A stretch of 56,363 nucleotides of DNA from NCBI GenBank assembly GCA_937872095.1, contig CALMNW010000069.1, positions 1 through 56,363 of the forward strand, given 5' to 3'. The stretch is from an uncultured Verrucomicrobiota bacterium (GTDB taxonomy: Bacteria; Verrucomicrobiota; Kiritimatiellia; CAIQIC01; Lenti-01). Shown one piece after another: positions 8,819 through 16,764 of the stretch. The first letter of the stretch is position 1; each line of letters starts with the position of its first letter. The notes below the pieces were generated by a model, which saw only the letters and a program-made list of their open reading frames with translations, did no database searches and was not told where the DNA came from. Made by a program: the position numbers and the translations under genes.

Positions 8819-9353
8819 GGAACGTCTCCTGCAACTGGGCGAGGGCATTGAATACGCGCGATTTGACGGTCCCGACGGGAATGCGGAGAATGGCGGCGAT
8901 TTCGTCGTAGGCCAGCCCCTGGTTCACGGCCAGCACGAGGACCTCGCGCAATTTGGGCGACAAGGTTTCCAGCGCGGCTTGGACGTCGAGTTGCCGCCGG
9001 AGCCGCCCGAGGCCGCCGTCGGTGGACGCGGGGATTTCCTCGCGGTAGCGGTCGGTAAACGACTTGAACCGAATCTGCCGGCGCACGAAATCCAGCCACG
9101 CGTGCCGGGCCAGCGTGTAGAGGAACGTCGTGAACTTCGCCGACGGTTTGTATTTTTCCCGATAGTTCCATAGCCGGACGAACGTCTCCTGCGCGAGATC
9201 TTCGCCATGGTGGGAAGCGCCTAGGCGGGCGAAAAAGTTCAGCAGCGGCCGGCGGTGGCGCTCGACCAATCGCCGGAACGCGTCTTCGCGATCGACGCGC
9301 ACCTGCGCCATCAGGGCGAAGTCGTCGGTTTCGGGCTGGACGGAATCAGGCAT
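8802..9353 (-). CDS. ECF-type RNA polymerase sigma factor
   Basis: A 183-residue sigma-70 family factor of the extracytoplasmic-function class. Region 2 is seen at ~20-90 (AFRRLVERHRRPLLNFFARL, DLAQETFVRLW, TTFLYTLARHAWLDFVRR). Region 4 is at ~130-178 (LSPKLREVLVLAVNQGLAYD, then EIAAILRIPVGTVKSRVFNA). It would direct polymerase to stress or envelope genes. Start ATG 9353 fits the family length; longer in-frame extension upstream is unlike protein. The overlapping downstream gene is its likely anti-sigma. A GAACC-N16-CGTT promoter in front of the divergent gene at 9508 suggests one target. Confidence 0.9.
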   Translation of the reverse strand: MPDSVQPETDDFALMAQVRVDREDAFRRLVERHRRPLLNFFARLGASHHGEDLAQETFVRLWNYREKYKPSAKFTTFLYTLARHAWLDFVRRQIRFKSFTDRYREEIPASTDGGLGRLRRQLDVQAALETLSPKLREVLVLAVNQGLAYDEIAAILRIPVGTVKSRVFNALAQLQETFHEDPS

Positions 9354-9442
9354 GAAACGGCATTGTTGAACCAGTTGCGCGAAAAAGGAAAGCCCTTTTG
9401 GAAGCGCGCGACGGCGTCGGGTTTTTGCCCGAAAACGATACC

Positions 9443-9467
9443 GAACCTGCGGCGGACGTCCGGCGTT
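9443..9467 (+). promoter_or_regulatory. Candidate ECF-type promoter of the 9508 gene
   Basis: GAACC at 9443-9447 (-35-like) and CGTT at 9464-9467 (-10-like), separated by 16 bp, match the usual ECF sigma pattern. It lies in the gap shared with the divergent sigma gene, about 40 bp before the start at 9508. Confidence 0.5.
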
Positions 9468-9507
9468 TATAAATAGAATATAACGGAATTTGGAAAGGAC
9501 GCGCGGC

Positions 9508-10635
9508 ATGAAAAAGTGGATCATCGGTTGTTTGGCGGGCGGACTGGCGGCCCACGCGGCGACGGCGGCCTTGCCGGCGGAGCTGGAAGCGGAGGCGCGC
9601 GCGGCGCTGGCCAAAGGCGCGGCCTGGCTGGCGGCGCAACAGCAGGCCGACGGCCACTGGGCGCTGGCGGATTCGCCCGCGCTGACGGGTCTTTCGATGT
9701 GGGCGCTGCAGCGGACCGATCCGGTCGCGTACAAATCCGCGATCGACCGCGCGATGGTGTTCGTGCTGACGAGCGTGCAGGAAGACGGCTCGATCTGGCG
9801 GCAACCGTCGGAACAGCGCAAGGGCGGGGGACTCGCGAACTACAACACGGCGATCTGCATGACGGCGTTGCACGCGCTGGGCCGGCCCGAACTCGTGCCG
9901 GTGATCCAGCATGCGCGCACCTATCTCGCCCAGATGCAGTACGAAGGCGGCGGGTCCTACGGCGGCGGCATGGGCTACGACGCCGACCAAGGACGCCCCT
10001 ACACGGATCTCTCCAATTCCTACATGGCCTACGAAGCCATGCGCCTGACGCAGGACGTCGAGGATCTGCGCGCCGCCGGCGAACCCAAGGCCGATCTCGA
10101 CTGGCAAGCCGCGCAGGAATTCCTGGCGCAGGTGCAAAACCTCAAGGGCGTGAACACGAATTCGTACATGAGCGCAGACGCGGACAACCAAGGCGGTTTC
10201 GCCTACACGCCCGGCGCGGGCGCCTCGATCACCAACGCCGACGGCACCGTGACGCTGCGCTCCTACGGCAGCATGACCTACGCCGGCCTGCTCGCGCTGA
10301 TCTACGCGCAGGTGGATGCCCAGGACGTCCGCGTGCAGTCCGCCAAGGACTGGGCCAGCCGCCACTGGTCGCTCGACGAAAATCCCGGGATGGGGCAGGA
10401 AGGCCTGTACTACTTCTTCAACGTGCTGGCCAAGAGCCTCGCCGCCGCGGGCGACGACGCGCTGGCGCTGCCCGACGGCCGCACCGTCGCCTGGCGCGAG
10501 GACGTCGCGCGCAAGCTGATCGCGCTGCAGAAACCGGACGGCTTCTGGGTCAACGAAAACAACCGCTGGTGGGAAGCCGATCCGAACCTCGTGACGGCCT
10601 ATACCCTGCTCGCCCTCGCTACCGCCCTGGACTAG
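9508..10635 (+). CDS. Exported prenyltransferase/squalene-oxidase-repeat protein
   Basis: A 375-residue protein with a Sec signal peptide (MKKWIIGCLAGGLAAHAATA) and, in the mature part, repeated motifs of the terpenoid-cyclase/prenyltransferase alpha-alpha toroid: AAQQQADGHWAL (~48), VQEDGSIWRQ (~93), YEGGGSYGGGMGY (~150), QGGFAYTP (~230) and ALQKPDGFWVNEN (~345). Such exported proteins are common in planctomycetes and verrucomicrobia and have no assigned enzyme activity; terpene-cyclase DxDD or zinc ligands are not evident. ATG 9508 is chosen because GGAAAGGA precedes it and the signal peptide begins there. It is divergent from the ECF sigma operon, whose anti-sigma-like protein shares the fold. 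Confidence 0.8.
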   Translation: MKKWIIGCLAGGLAAHAATAALPAELEAEARAALAKGAAWLAAQQQADGHWALADSPALTGLSMWALQRTDPVAYKSAIDRAMVFVLTSVQEDGSIWRQPSEQRKGGGLANYNTAICMTALHALGRPELVPVIQHARTYLAQMQYEGGGSYGGGMGYDADQGRPYTDLSNSYMAYEAMRLTQDVEDLRAAGEPKADLDWQAAQEFLAQVQNLKGVNTNSYMSADADNQGGFAYTPGAGASITNADGTVTLRSYGSMTYAGLLALIYAQVDAQDVRVQSAKDWASRHWSLDENPGMGQEGLYYFFNVLAKSLAAAGDDALALPDGRTVAWREDVARKLIALQKPDGFWVNENNRWWEADPNLVTAYTLLALATALD

Positions 10636-10653
10636 AGCCAATTCATCTTTTAT

Positions 10654-10716
10654 GTAGCTGGCCTCGGTGAGGCCGGCCACAAGAAGAGCAGCCCCGGCCC
10701 CAACGGGGCCGGCTAC
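10654..10716. repeat. 63-bp two-hairpin repeat (family A), copy 1
   Basis: Starts GTAGC and ends GGCTAC, with two GC-rich hairpins separated by a short linker containing AGCAGCCCC. A copy of the same length and plan is at 55805-55867. It follows the 9508 gene and may act as a transcript end; no T-run is present. Nothing else is recognised in 10636-10819. Confidence 0.6.
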
Positions 10717-10819
10717 AACAAATCCGGAAATGCTTTAGTCCCCGCGCTAGCGCGGAATGTCATGATTCAGGCAAAGGCGCCTCGGCACCGATCGCCGGCA
10801 ACGGATTTTCGGCTCCGGA

Positions 10820-11089
10820 TTATTTCCGGACATTTCCGATTTCGCGCCGTCTGTACTTGTGAAGTCCCACGATCATGTAGGCAACGGATCCGAATACCGC
10901 GCCGAAAACTCCGAGCGGATTGTCGGTCATCTCGGCGGGATTGAAGAGCAGAACAATCATCCAGATCATGCCGACCACGCCAAGGCCAAGACACACCCAC
11001 CACGGCAAGTAGGTAAGCCATTCGATTTTGATGGCGATGGTCGGGAGCAAGATGAATCCCGCCATCAGCACGATTAGGATGATTCCCAT
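10820..11089 (-). CDS. Small membrane protein of unknown function
   Basis: An 89-residue protein with three hydrophobic segments (about 3-22, 28-48 and 58-74) and a basic C-terminal tail (HKYRRREIGNVRK). Composition is typical of a small inner-membrane protein rather than chance. No family is recognised. It begins near the end of a low-GC stretch and has no close same-strand partner upstream; the neighbouring 11289 gene ends about 200 bp away. ATG 11089 has no strong Shine-Dalgarno. Confidence 0.5.
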   Translation of the reverse strand: MGIILIVLMAGFILLPTIAIKIEWLTYLPWWVCLGLGVVGMIWMIVLLFNPAEMTDNPLGVFGAVFGSVAYMIVGLHKYRRREIGNVRK

Positions 11090-11155
11090 TTTTTAGCCGA
11101 ACAATATTTAATCCACCAATTCCGACCGTTCGGTTTGCAGGATAGACCGGGCAAA

Positions 11156-11230
11156 GAGCGGGGTCAATCCAAGGTCTTTACCGGAGCGCAGCTGGTACCT
11201 GAAATTGGCGGCAAGGGGGATCGTGGTTCG
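11156..11230. repeat. Dispersed ~75-bp repeat (family B), copy 1
   Basis: Roughly 75-80% identical by eye to 12642-12718, sharing blocks such as GAAATTGGCGGC and CGGAGCGCAG/CGGGGCGCAG. The two copies, in the same orientation, bracket the gene pair 11289-12546. One reading frame is open through copy 1 and interrupted in copy 2, so it is not clearly coding. Confidence 0.5.
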
Positions 11231-11288
11231 ACAAACCGCAGGCTTGGTTCGCCGCCGCGCTGGGCTAGCGCTGCGCAAGCGCGGAAGG

Positions 11289-11738
11289 TCACGGTTCAGA
11301 GAACGCCACCCCTTGCGGAGCATTCTCGGGAATTGACGGAACCGCGATTCCCATTTTCAAGATGGAGTTGTCGATGAGCTGGTCACGAATCGCCGTTTCC
11401 ATAATCAACCGCGCGCGCTCAATGTCGTCCACGTGGATGGATGCGCCGCAACCGATCGAACACATCGTCACGCCGATGCGGATGTTGTTCGTGCGGAAAA
11501 GGGAGTCGATGACGGTCCACTGGGCCATCACGTCCGCGCTGTTTAGCGGATTCATATATGTCAGACAACTGACGTATTCATCCAAGGAGACGGGTCGGTC
11601 GGCATGCCCATCCGGATCAACCGGCGCGATTTCTCCGGCGTTTCCCGTTTGCAGAATCTCGACTGCGACATCCGCTTGTCCAAGCGCGGCAAGCGAACAA
11701 CCAAGCGCAATCAGAAACATGCTATTTCGACGGTTCAT
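11289..11738 (-). CDS. Exported protein of unknown function
   Basis: A 149-residue protein with a signal peptide (MNRRNSMFLIALGCSLAALG, cleavage probably after GQA). The mature part has a segment VSLDEYVSCLTYMNPLNSAD, two nearby cysteines (TMCSIGCGAS) and a helical C-terminal half with an IVDDIERA-like stretch. I do not recognise the family. The start overlaps the end of the upstream gene 11722-12546 by 17 nt, so the two are coupled and probably act together in the periplasm or envelope. Confidence 0.6.
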   Translation of the reverse strand: MNRRNSMFLIALGCSLAALGQADVAVEILQTGNAGEIAPVDPDGHADRPVSLDEYVSCLTYMNPLNSADVMAQWTVIDSLFRTNNIRIGVTMCSIGCGASIHVDDIERARLIMETAIRDQLIDNSILKMGIAVPSIPENAPQGVAFSEP

Positions 11739-12546
11739 CAGGAATAGGCGGGTGTATACGTGAGACGACGGGAAGCGGTCCGGACTCATCCAAGAGTTCG
11801 CAACGAGACTCCAAGTTCTTGTACCAGGTCAATTGGCGAGCTTTTCGAAAAATGCCCAAGCTGTCTGGGCGCACTAAAAAGAAAACATAATTCGCTTGGG
11901 GATCCAGTTTCGCCAGTTGCGAACCAAACCACATCTCATCCGACTCATTGCTTGGAGAATCAAAGGAGTAACCTTCCGCTTGGGGCACGGCTTCCGTGGA
12001 TTGTTCCATCGAAATGGAGAACAGCCGATTATTTCGGCATTCGAAATATACAGGTTTCTTACCTTCGGTTTTCGCTTCCAGCGGAGTGGGCAAAGGCAGG
12101 GCATCCAGTTGGAGCATGGATTCATATTCTTCGTCGGAAGAACTCCCCGCTTCGAGGCCAATGGCCATTTCCGAATTCTTGATGAGTTCTTCGCGGGAAA
12201 CGGGGCGCTCCGCTTCCCAAGGTTCGATTCCCAGATCCACGTTGTACTTTCGAATCATCTCGAGGAGGGTACGCTGGAGCCGTTCGCTGCCTGGTCTTAG
12301 AACCAGAACGGGATAGCGAAAGTCGTGCACACGCTCCAGGTCTTGAATGAACTTTTCGAATTCATTTTCGGAATTCGATAGTTCTGAATCCGCAATTTCT
12401 TTGTTGTCGGCACAGATCACCACCCGGTCAGGACGGACATCCACATAGACGGCTTCTTGCCTCATGGTGCAAGGCCTGGTTTCTGCCAGAACAAGTGATG
12501 GGAGAAGAGCGAACCAGAGAAATTTCAACATGTTGGTTTTCTTCAT
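11722..12546 (-). CDS. Exported protein, single-module member of an unrecognised paralogous family
   Basis: A 274-residue protein with a signal peptide (about 1-21, ending SLVLAET). It contains two alternating motif types. The first is EAVYVDVRPDRVVICADN, followed by FEKFIQDLERVHDFRYPVLV and LRPGSERLQRTL. The second is KKPVYFECRNNRLFSIS, followed by LAKLDPQANYVFFLVRPD and IFRKARQLTWYKNL. The same motifs occur, duplicated, in the 664-residue protein at 39303-41297. The pattern recalls verrucomicrobial/planctomycetal hypothetical proteins seen near TolQ/ExbB-like channels, but no such genes are here. G+C is lower than in the flanks. ATG 12531 is an alternative start. Confidence 0.65.
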   Translation of the reverse strand: MKKTNMLKFLWFALLPSLVLAETRPCTMRQEAVYVDVRPDRVVICADNKEIADSELSNSENEFEKFIQDLERVHDFRYPVLVLRPGSERLQRTLLEMIRKYNVDLGIEPWEAERPVSREELIKNSEMAIGLEAGSSSDEEYESMLQLDALPLPTPLEAKTEGKKPVYFECRNNRLFSISMEQSTEAVPQAEGYSFDSPSNESDEMWFGSQLAKLDPQANYVFFLVRPDSLGIFRKARQLTWYKNLESRCELLDESGPLPVVSRIHPPIPDEPSK

Positions 12547-12641
12547 GTGGGCCTGAGCGTTTATTATTCAATCAAGACAGACTTTGAGCAGCTTTTTCAG
12601 CAGAAACTCCCACCTTTGTTTTCCTGATAAGTTTGCCGAAG

Positions 12642-12718
12642 AAAGGGGCCAATTCCAAGGCATTATCCGGGGCGCAGCCGATTCCGGAAATTGGCGGCGA
12701 GGGGAATCGCGGTTTCAG
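12642..12718. repeat. Dispersed ~75-bp repeat (family B), copy 2
   Basis: Second copy of the element at 11156-11230, same orientation, overlapping the last codons of the 12715 hydrolase gene. It occupies much of the 168-bp gap upstream of the 11289-12546 pair. Confidence 0.5.
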
Positions 12719-13533
12719 CGTTCGAACTGGCCGAGGAAGTCTTCAAGTTCGGCGTTGCCGGGCGCGCCGGGGACGAACCAGGAATGGTCGCTGTGGGCGC
12801 CGGCAAGCAGGACGAAGGTCTTGGGGTTCGCGGCGGCGGCGTGGAGCAGGCGGCCGCTTTGGAAGGGGACGGTTTGGTCGGTCGGGCTGTGGCCGAAGAG
12901 CTTGGGCAGGCCCTGCAGCGCGACGGCTTTTTCGGTGGAATCGTAGGAAACGGAAAGCAGCCGGTCGAGGGGCAGTTTCGGATAAAAGCGACGAGCGAGA
13001 TCGGCGACGGAGAGGAAACCGCCGTCCACGATCAGGGCGGCGGCGGGCCGGTCCAGCGCGAGCTGGATGGCGACGGCGGCGCCCAGCGAATGGCCGTAGA
13101 CCACGACGGGCAATTTGCCGCTCATGGCCTCGGCGGCGTCGAAGGCGGCCTGCGCGTCGCGATAGAATCCTTTTTCCGAGGGACGGCCTTCGCTGTAGCC
13201 GTAGCCGCGGTAGTCCCACAGCAGGAGATTGAAGCCGCGCTTGAAGAATTGGGGCGCGAGATACGCGATGCTGCCGACGTTGTCGGCGTTGCCGTGGCAA
13301 TAGACGACGGTGCCGCGCGGGCGGTTGGCCGGAATCCACCAGCCGGCCAGCGTCGTGCCGTCGGACGCCACGAACTGCACGTCCTGATAGCGGAGGCTGT
13401 ACTGGGCGGGCGTGGACTCGACGGCGGCCGAGGGGTGGTAGAGCTGGTTGCGCTCGAATTGGCGCAAGGCGATCCAGCCGGCGAGCCCCGCCGCGACCAG
13501 CAAATAAAATAGCGCCAGAAGAATTTTCTTCAT
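12715..13533 (-). CDS. Membrane-anchored alpha/beta hydrolase (BEM46/ABHD13-like)
   Basis: A 272-residue serine hydrolase. A membrane anchor spans ~2-20 (KKILLALFYLLVAAGLAGWI). The core shows YCHGNADN (oxyanion region, ~78), WDYRGYGYSEG (~106), the nucleophile elbow GHSLGAAVA (~146), an acid near HSPTDQTVPF and the catalytic histidine in GAHSDHSW. This arrangement is typical of BEM46-type hydrolases of unknown physiological substrate, active toward acyl esters or amides. The start is ATG 13533; a GTG at 13548 would overlap the upstream M24 peptidase stop (GTGA), making coupling likely in either case. It is the downstream gene of a two-gene unit with the peptidase. Confidence 0.85.
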   Translation of the reverse strand: MKKILLALFYLLVAAGLAGWIALRQFERNQLYHPSAAVESTPAQYSLRYQDVQFVASDGTTLAGWWIPANRPRGTVVYCHGNADNVGSIAYLAPQFFKRGFNLLLWDYRGYGYSEGRPSEKGFYRDAQAAFDAAEAMSGKLPVVVYGHSLGAAVAIQLALDRPAAALIVDGGFLSVADLARRFYPKLPLDRLLSVSYDSTEKAVALQGLPKLFGHSPTDQTVPFQSGRLLHAAAANPKTFVLLAGAHSDHSWFVPGAPGNAELEDFLGQFER

Positions 13534-13544
13534 CCCGCCGATCT

Positions 13545-14666
13545 TCACAGATTCTTCGGGAAACTGGCGAGAATTTTATATCCGGTTTTCGTCACGACGA
13601 CGGTGTCCTCGATCCGGACGCCGCCGATGCCCGGATAATACAGGCCGGGTTCGACGGTGACGACGTTGCCTGCGGCAAGCCGGCCGGGCTCGTTGCGCAG
13701 GCCGGGCGATTCATGGACGTCGAGACCGACGCCGTGGCCGACGCTGTGGATGAAGCCGCGCTCCTGGCCGGGCGGCGAGAGGCGCGTTTCGTGGCCGGCC
13801 TGGCGGAAGAAATCCTCGACGGCCCGCTGCACGGCGGCAGAAGCGACGCCAGGGCGCAGCATGGAAAGCGCGAGCTTCTGCGCGGCGAGCACGTCGCGAT
13901 GCATCCGGCGGACTTTTTCGGAAGCGCGGCCGCGCACGATCGTACGCGTGACGTCGCCCCAGTAGCCGGTCGTTTTGTCGCGCGGAAAAATATCGAGGAC
14001 GATCGGAACGTCCGCGCGGAGCGGGCCGAAACCGACGTCGTGGGGCCGCGCGCCTTGGGGCCCGACGGCCACGATGGTGCCCTCGGCCGCGCAGCCGCGT
14101 TCGAGCAGTTCGCGCTCGACGAGTTCCTTGAGCGCTTCCGACGTCAGGATTTTGCCGCCGCATTTCAGAAGGCCGGAAGAGGCGATCGAGGCCGCGCGGA
14201 TGCGGCGCACGGCGGCGCGCAGCGCGGCGACGGCCGCGCGCTGCGATTTCGCGATGGAGGCGATTTCGCGCGGCGATTTAACGGCCCGGCGCGGAAACGC
14301 GGGGCCGGCGGCGGGCAACACCTTGACTCCGCCGCGCGCCAGGATGCGCGCGAGGCCAAAGGGGAAATACGGTCCCACCTGCACGGCGCGAAAACCGAGT
14401 TGCTTCACGAGCGCGAGGACCTGCTCGCCCAGCGAACGGCGGCGCGGAACGGGATCCGCGAACAATTGCGCGGGGGTATGCAGAACGGCCTGCGGGCAGG
14501 CTTTCCGGGCCCGCGCGGCCTCCAGCGCGGACACCAGCAAATGCAGGCGGGACCCCGCGACCAGAAGGACAAACGGGTCGGGTGCGGCGAGGCCCGTGGC
14601 GTAGCGGACATCGCTTTCCTCCAAGCCTGTGGCCACCAAAAGGCGGGGCGCTGTTGATTTCTTCAT
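13545..14666 (-). CDS. M24-family metallopeptidase (Xaa-Pro aminopeptidase-like)
   Basis: A 373-residue cytoplasmic enzyme of the creatinase/aminopeptidase P fold. The N-terminal creatinase-like domain covers ~1-135. The pita-bread catalytic domain has all five metal ligands in order: Asp in VLDIFPRD, Asp in GDVTRT, His in HSVGHGVGLDVHE, Glu in VTVEPGLYYP and Glu in RIEDTVVV. It should remove an N-terminal residue preceding proline, or act as a dipeptidase. The start ATG 14666 lies at the edge of the putative origin region, reading away from dnaA. The hydrolase gene follows with a stop-start overlap region. Confidence 0.88.
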   Translation of the reverse strand: MKKSTAPRLLVATGLEESDVRYATGLAAPDPFVLLVAGSRLHLLVSALEAARARKACPQAVLHTPAQLFADPVPRRRSLGEQVLALVKQLGFRAVQVGPYFPFGLARILARGGVKVLPAAGPAFPRRAVKSPREIASIAKSQRAAVAALRAAVRRIRAASIASSGLLKCGGKILTSEALKELVERELLERGCAAEGTIVAVGPQGARPHDVGFGPLRADVPIVLDIFPRDKTTGYWGDVTRTIVRGRASEKVRRMHRDVLAAQKLALSMLRPGVASAAVQRAVEDFFRQAGHETRLSPPGQERGFIHSVGHGVGLDVHESPGLRNEPGRLAAGNVVTVEPGLYYPGIGGVRIEDTVVVTKTGYKILASFPKNL

Positions 14667-15093
14667 ATTTTACGGGGTTTCGAGCGTTGAATGGGCTGTG
14701 AATGGGCGGATTTTCAATGGATTTCGGTCCGTTTACAATCTCAAAATGGGCTGTCAAGGGGGGGAGGGGTAAAATTTTGAATAAAATCGAACACTACGTC
14801 ATGTGGGTTATGAATGATAATGATCGCCCATATGTCGTATGGTGAAAGAATAATTTTGGAAATTCTCCGGATGGGGCTTGTCCCGGAAGGGGGGGAACAC
14901 TATGGTCGGAACCGTTTTCGGGCATGAGGACGGAAACAGGATTGTGAACAAGCTGTGGATAAGTGGCCCAAAGGCCCTTCCCGCCGAGTCGAAAACAGGG
15001 CCGGGCGGGACGGAAAAAGCGGGCTAAATTTGGATTGTGCGGGTTCGCGGGCCGTGAGAGACTGGCGAACCGAGGCAAGAAGAGGCAATTTTC
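14667..15093. other. dnaA upstream region, candidate oriC
   Basis: A 427-bp intergenic region between the divergent M24 peptidase and dnaA. It contains a perfect DnaA box (14954-14962), weaker relatives nearby (TGTGGGTTA and TGTGAACAA on the same strand) and an AT-richer core at about 14770-14860 with AATGATAATGATCG. It also holds both divergent promoters. Position directly upstream of dnaA-dnaN is the commonest bacterial oriC site. Only one perfect box is visible, so the call is tentative; the dnaA-dnaN gap and the islet beside mnmG are alternatives. Confidence 0.45.
14954..14962 (-). other. Perfect DnaA box
   Basis: TGTGGATAA on the plus strand, i.e. TTATCCACA on the minus strand, identical to the high-affinity DnaA box. 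It is about 130 bp before the dnaA start, so it could serve origin firing, autoregulation of dnaA, or both. Confidence 0.75.
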
Positions 15094-16467
15094 GTGGAAG
15101 CGACCAAGGCAAAACAGATTTGGACGAAGGCTTGCGAGTTCCTTTCGTCGGCGATTTCGGCGGATATCTATAACCGCTGGATCGGGGTCATCGAGGCGAT
15201 CGGAGACGAATCGCCGGGACAACTGACGCTGACGGTTCCGAACGGTTTCTACCAGGACTGGCTGGAAGAACACTACCTGCCGATGATCCGAAAAGCGCTC
15301 GGCGCGTCGGGCCACGAGAACGTGGCCATCGCTTTCATGGTGGACGGCCGGCGGCCGGCTCCGGAAACGGCGACCGCGACCCCGGAAGAAAAAGAACCCC
15401 CGAAGCGGCGCACGGGCAAGACGACCTGCAACGTGGGCGGGGTGCTGAATCCGCGGCACACGTTCGACAATTTCGTGGTCGGGCCCTCGAACACGTTCGC
15501 GCACGCGGCGGCGCTGGCGGTGGTGGAAGCGCCGGGACGCGCCTACAACCCGCTGTTCATCCACGGCGGAACGGGACTGGGCAAGACGCATCTGATCCAG
15601 GCGATGGGCCAGGCGCTGCTGAAGCGGGGCAAAGGCACGGTGTGCTATACCTCGTGCGAAGCGTTCACGAACGAGTTCATCCAGGCGGTGCAGCAGCACG
15701 AGCTGGCGAGCTTCCGCCGGAAATACCGCCACATCGACCTGCTGCTGATCGACGACATCCATTTTCTGGCGGGCAAAGAGGGCACGCAGGAGGAATTCTT
15801 CCATACCTTCAATTCGCTTTACGAAAACCAAAAGCAGATCGTGATGACGAGCGATCGGCCGGTGAGCGAAATCGGCAACCTGCAGAAGCGGCTGGTTTCG
15901 CGGTTCGAGTGGGGCCTGGTGACGGAAATGGAGATGGCCGATCTCGAGACGCGGGTGGCCATTCTGCGGCGGAAGCGCGAGCAGATGGGCATCCAGCTGG
16001 CGGACGATTCGCTGTTCTTCATCGCCGAGCACGTGCGCTCGAACATCCGGAAGCTGGAAGGCTCCCTGCTGCGCGCGGCCTCGTACGCATCTTTGACGCG
16101 CAAGGCCCTGACGACGGAAGCGCTGGAATATCTGCTGCGCGACACGATCGAGCAGGAAAACCAGACGGCGCTGACGATCGAAGGCATCCAGCGGATGGTG
16201 GCGGAATACTACGACATCCGGCTCGGGGACATGACGAGCAAGCAACGCCCCAACAACATCGCGTTTCCGCGGCAGGTGGCGATGTATCTGTGCCGGGAAA
16301 TGACGGAGCAATCGCTGCCGGCGATCGGGAACGCGTTCGGCCGGAACCATGCGACGGTGCTCCACGCGCACCGCTCGGTGGGCGGGAAGATGAAGTCAGA
16401 CGCCGGGCTGCGCCAGACGATCCTGTCGCTCCAGCAACGCCTGGGCGGCGTGGCGGCCCCCTCTTGA
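15094..16467 (+). CDS. dnaA: Chromosomal replication initiator protein DnaA
   Basis: A 457-residue AAA+ initiator that binds DnaA boxes and opens oriC. Domain I is seen at ~1-80 (IWTKACEFLSSAISADIYNRW). A short linker is followed by NPRHTFDNFVVGPSNTFAHA, Walker A GGTGLGKTH (158-166), Walker B LLLIDDIHFL (~217), sensor motifs and the domain IV helix-turn-helix ending FGRNHATVLHAHRSV (~415-429). All key residues are present and the length is normal. Translation starts at GTG 15094, with AGAGG about ten bases upstream. dnaN follows after a 297-bp gap. Confidence 0.97.
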   Translation: MEATKAKQIWTKACEFLSSAISADIYNRWIGVIEAIGDESPGQLTLTVPNGFYQDWLEEHYLPMIRKALGASGHENVAIAFMVDGRRPAPETATATPEEKEPPKRRTGKTTCNVGGVLNPRHTFDNFVVGPSNTFAHAAALAVVEAPGRAYNPLFIHGGTGLGKTHLIQAMGQALLKRGKGTVCYTSCEAFTNEFIQAVQQHELASFRRKYRHIDLLLIDDIHFLAGKEGTQEEFFHTFNSLYENQKQIVMTSDRPVSEIGNLQKRLVSRFEWGLVTEMEMADLETRVAILRRKREQMGIQLADDSLFFIAEHVRSNIRKLEGSLLRAASYASLTRKALTTEALEYLLRDTIEQENQTALTIEGIQRMVAEYYDIRLGDMTSKQRPNNIAFPRQVAMYLCREMTEQSLPAIGNAFGRNHATVLHAHRSVGGKMKSDAGLRQTILSLQQRLGGVAAPS

Positions 16468-16764
16468 AACGGCGCTTCGACATGCCTCGATGGGTTCCAG
16501 GATGCGGCGCGAGCCGGCCCGGGCCGGGACGTGGAAAACCTGATGGCAACCGGTGGATGACCTGTGCACAAATCGCGAGCGACGTGGACAACTTCAAGTT
16601 GTCGACGTTGGCCACAGGGGGAGGGGGTCGGTTTTCGACAGGCTGGAAACGCACCGGAAGCCCGTCTGGAGGATTCTTTTCTTGATGTGCACACTGTCCA
16701 CAGGACATACTGATAAGACTGGATATAGATTCTTCTTAAAGAATAACAGCCACTCGGAGGCGGA
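16468..16764. other. dnaA-dnaN intergenic region
   Basis: 297 bp without a gene. It holds several imperfect DnaA-box-like words (CTGTCCACA near 16694, CGTGGACAA near 16580, TGTGCACAA near 16562, each two or more mismatches) and an AT-rich stretch at about 16706-16748 with TATAGATTCTTC, which may include the dnaN promoter. An auxiliary origin role is possible but not shown. Confidence 0.4.

Noticed and set aside
16468-16764. Primary oriC in the dnaA-dnaN gap
   Set aside because: All DnaA-box-like words there have two or more mismatches, while a perfect box lies upstream of dnaA; kept only as an alternative.
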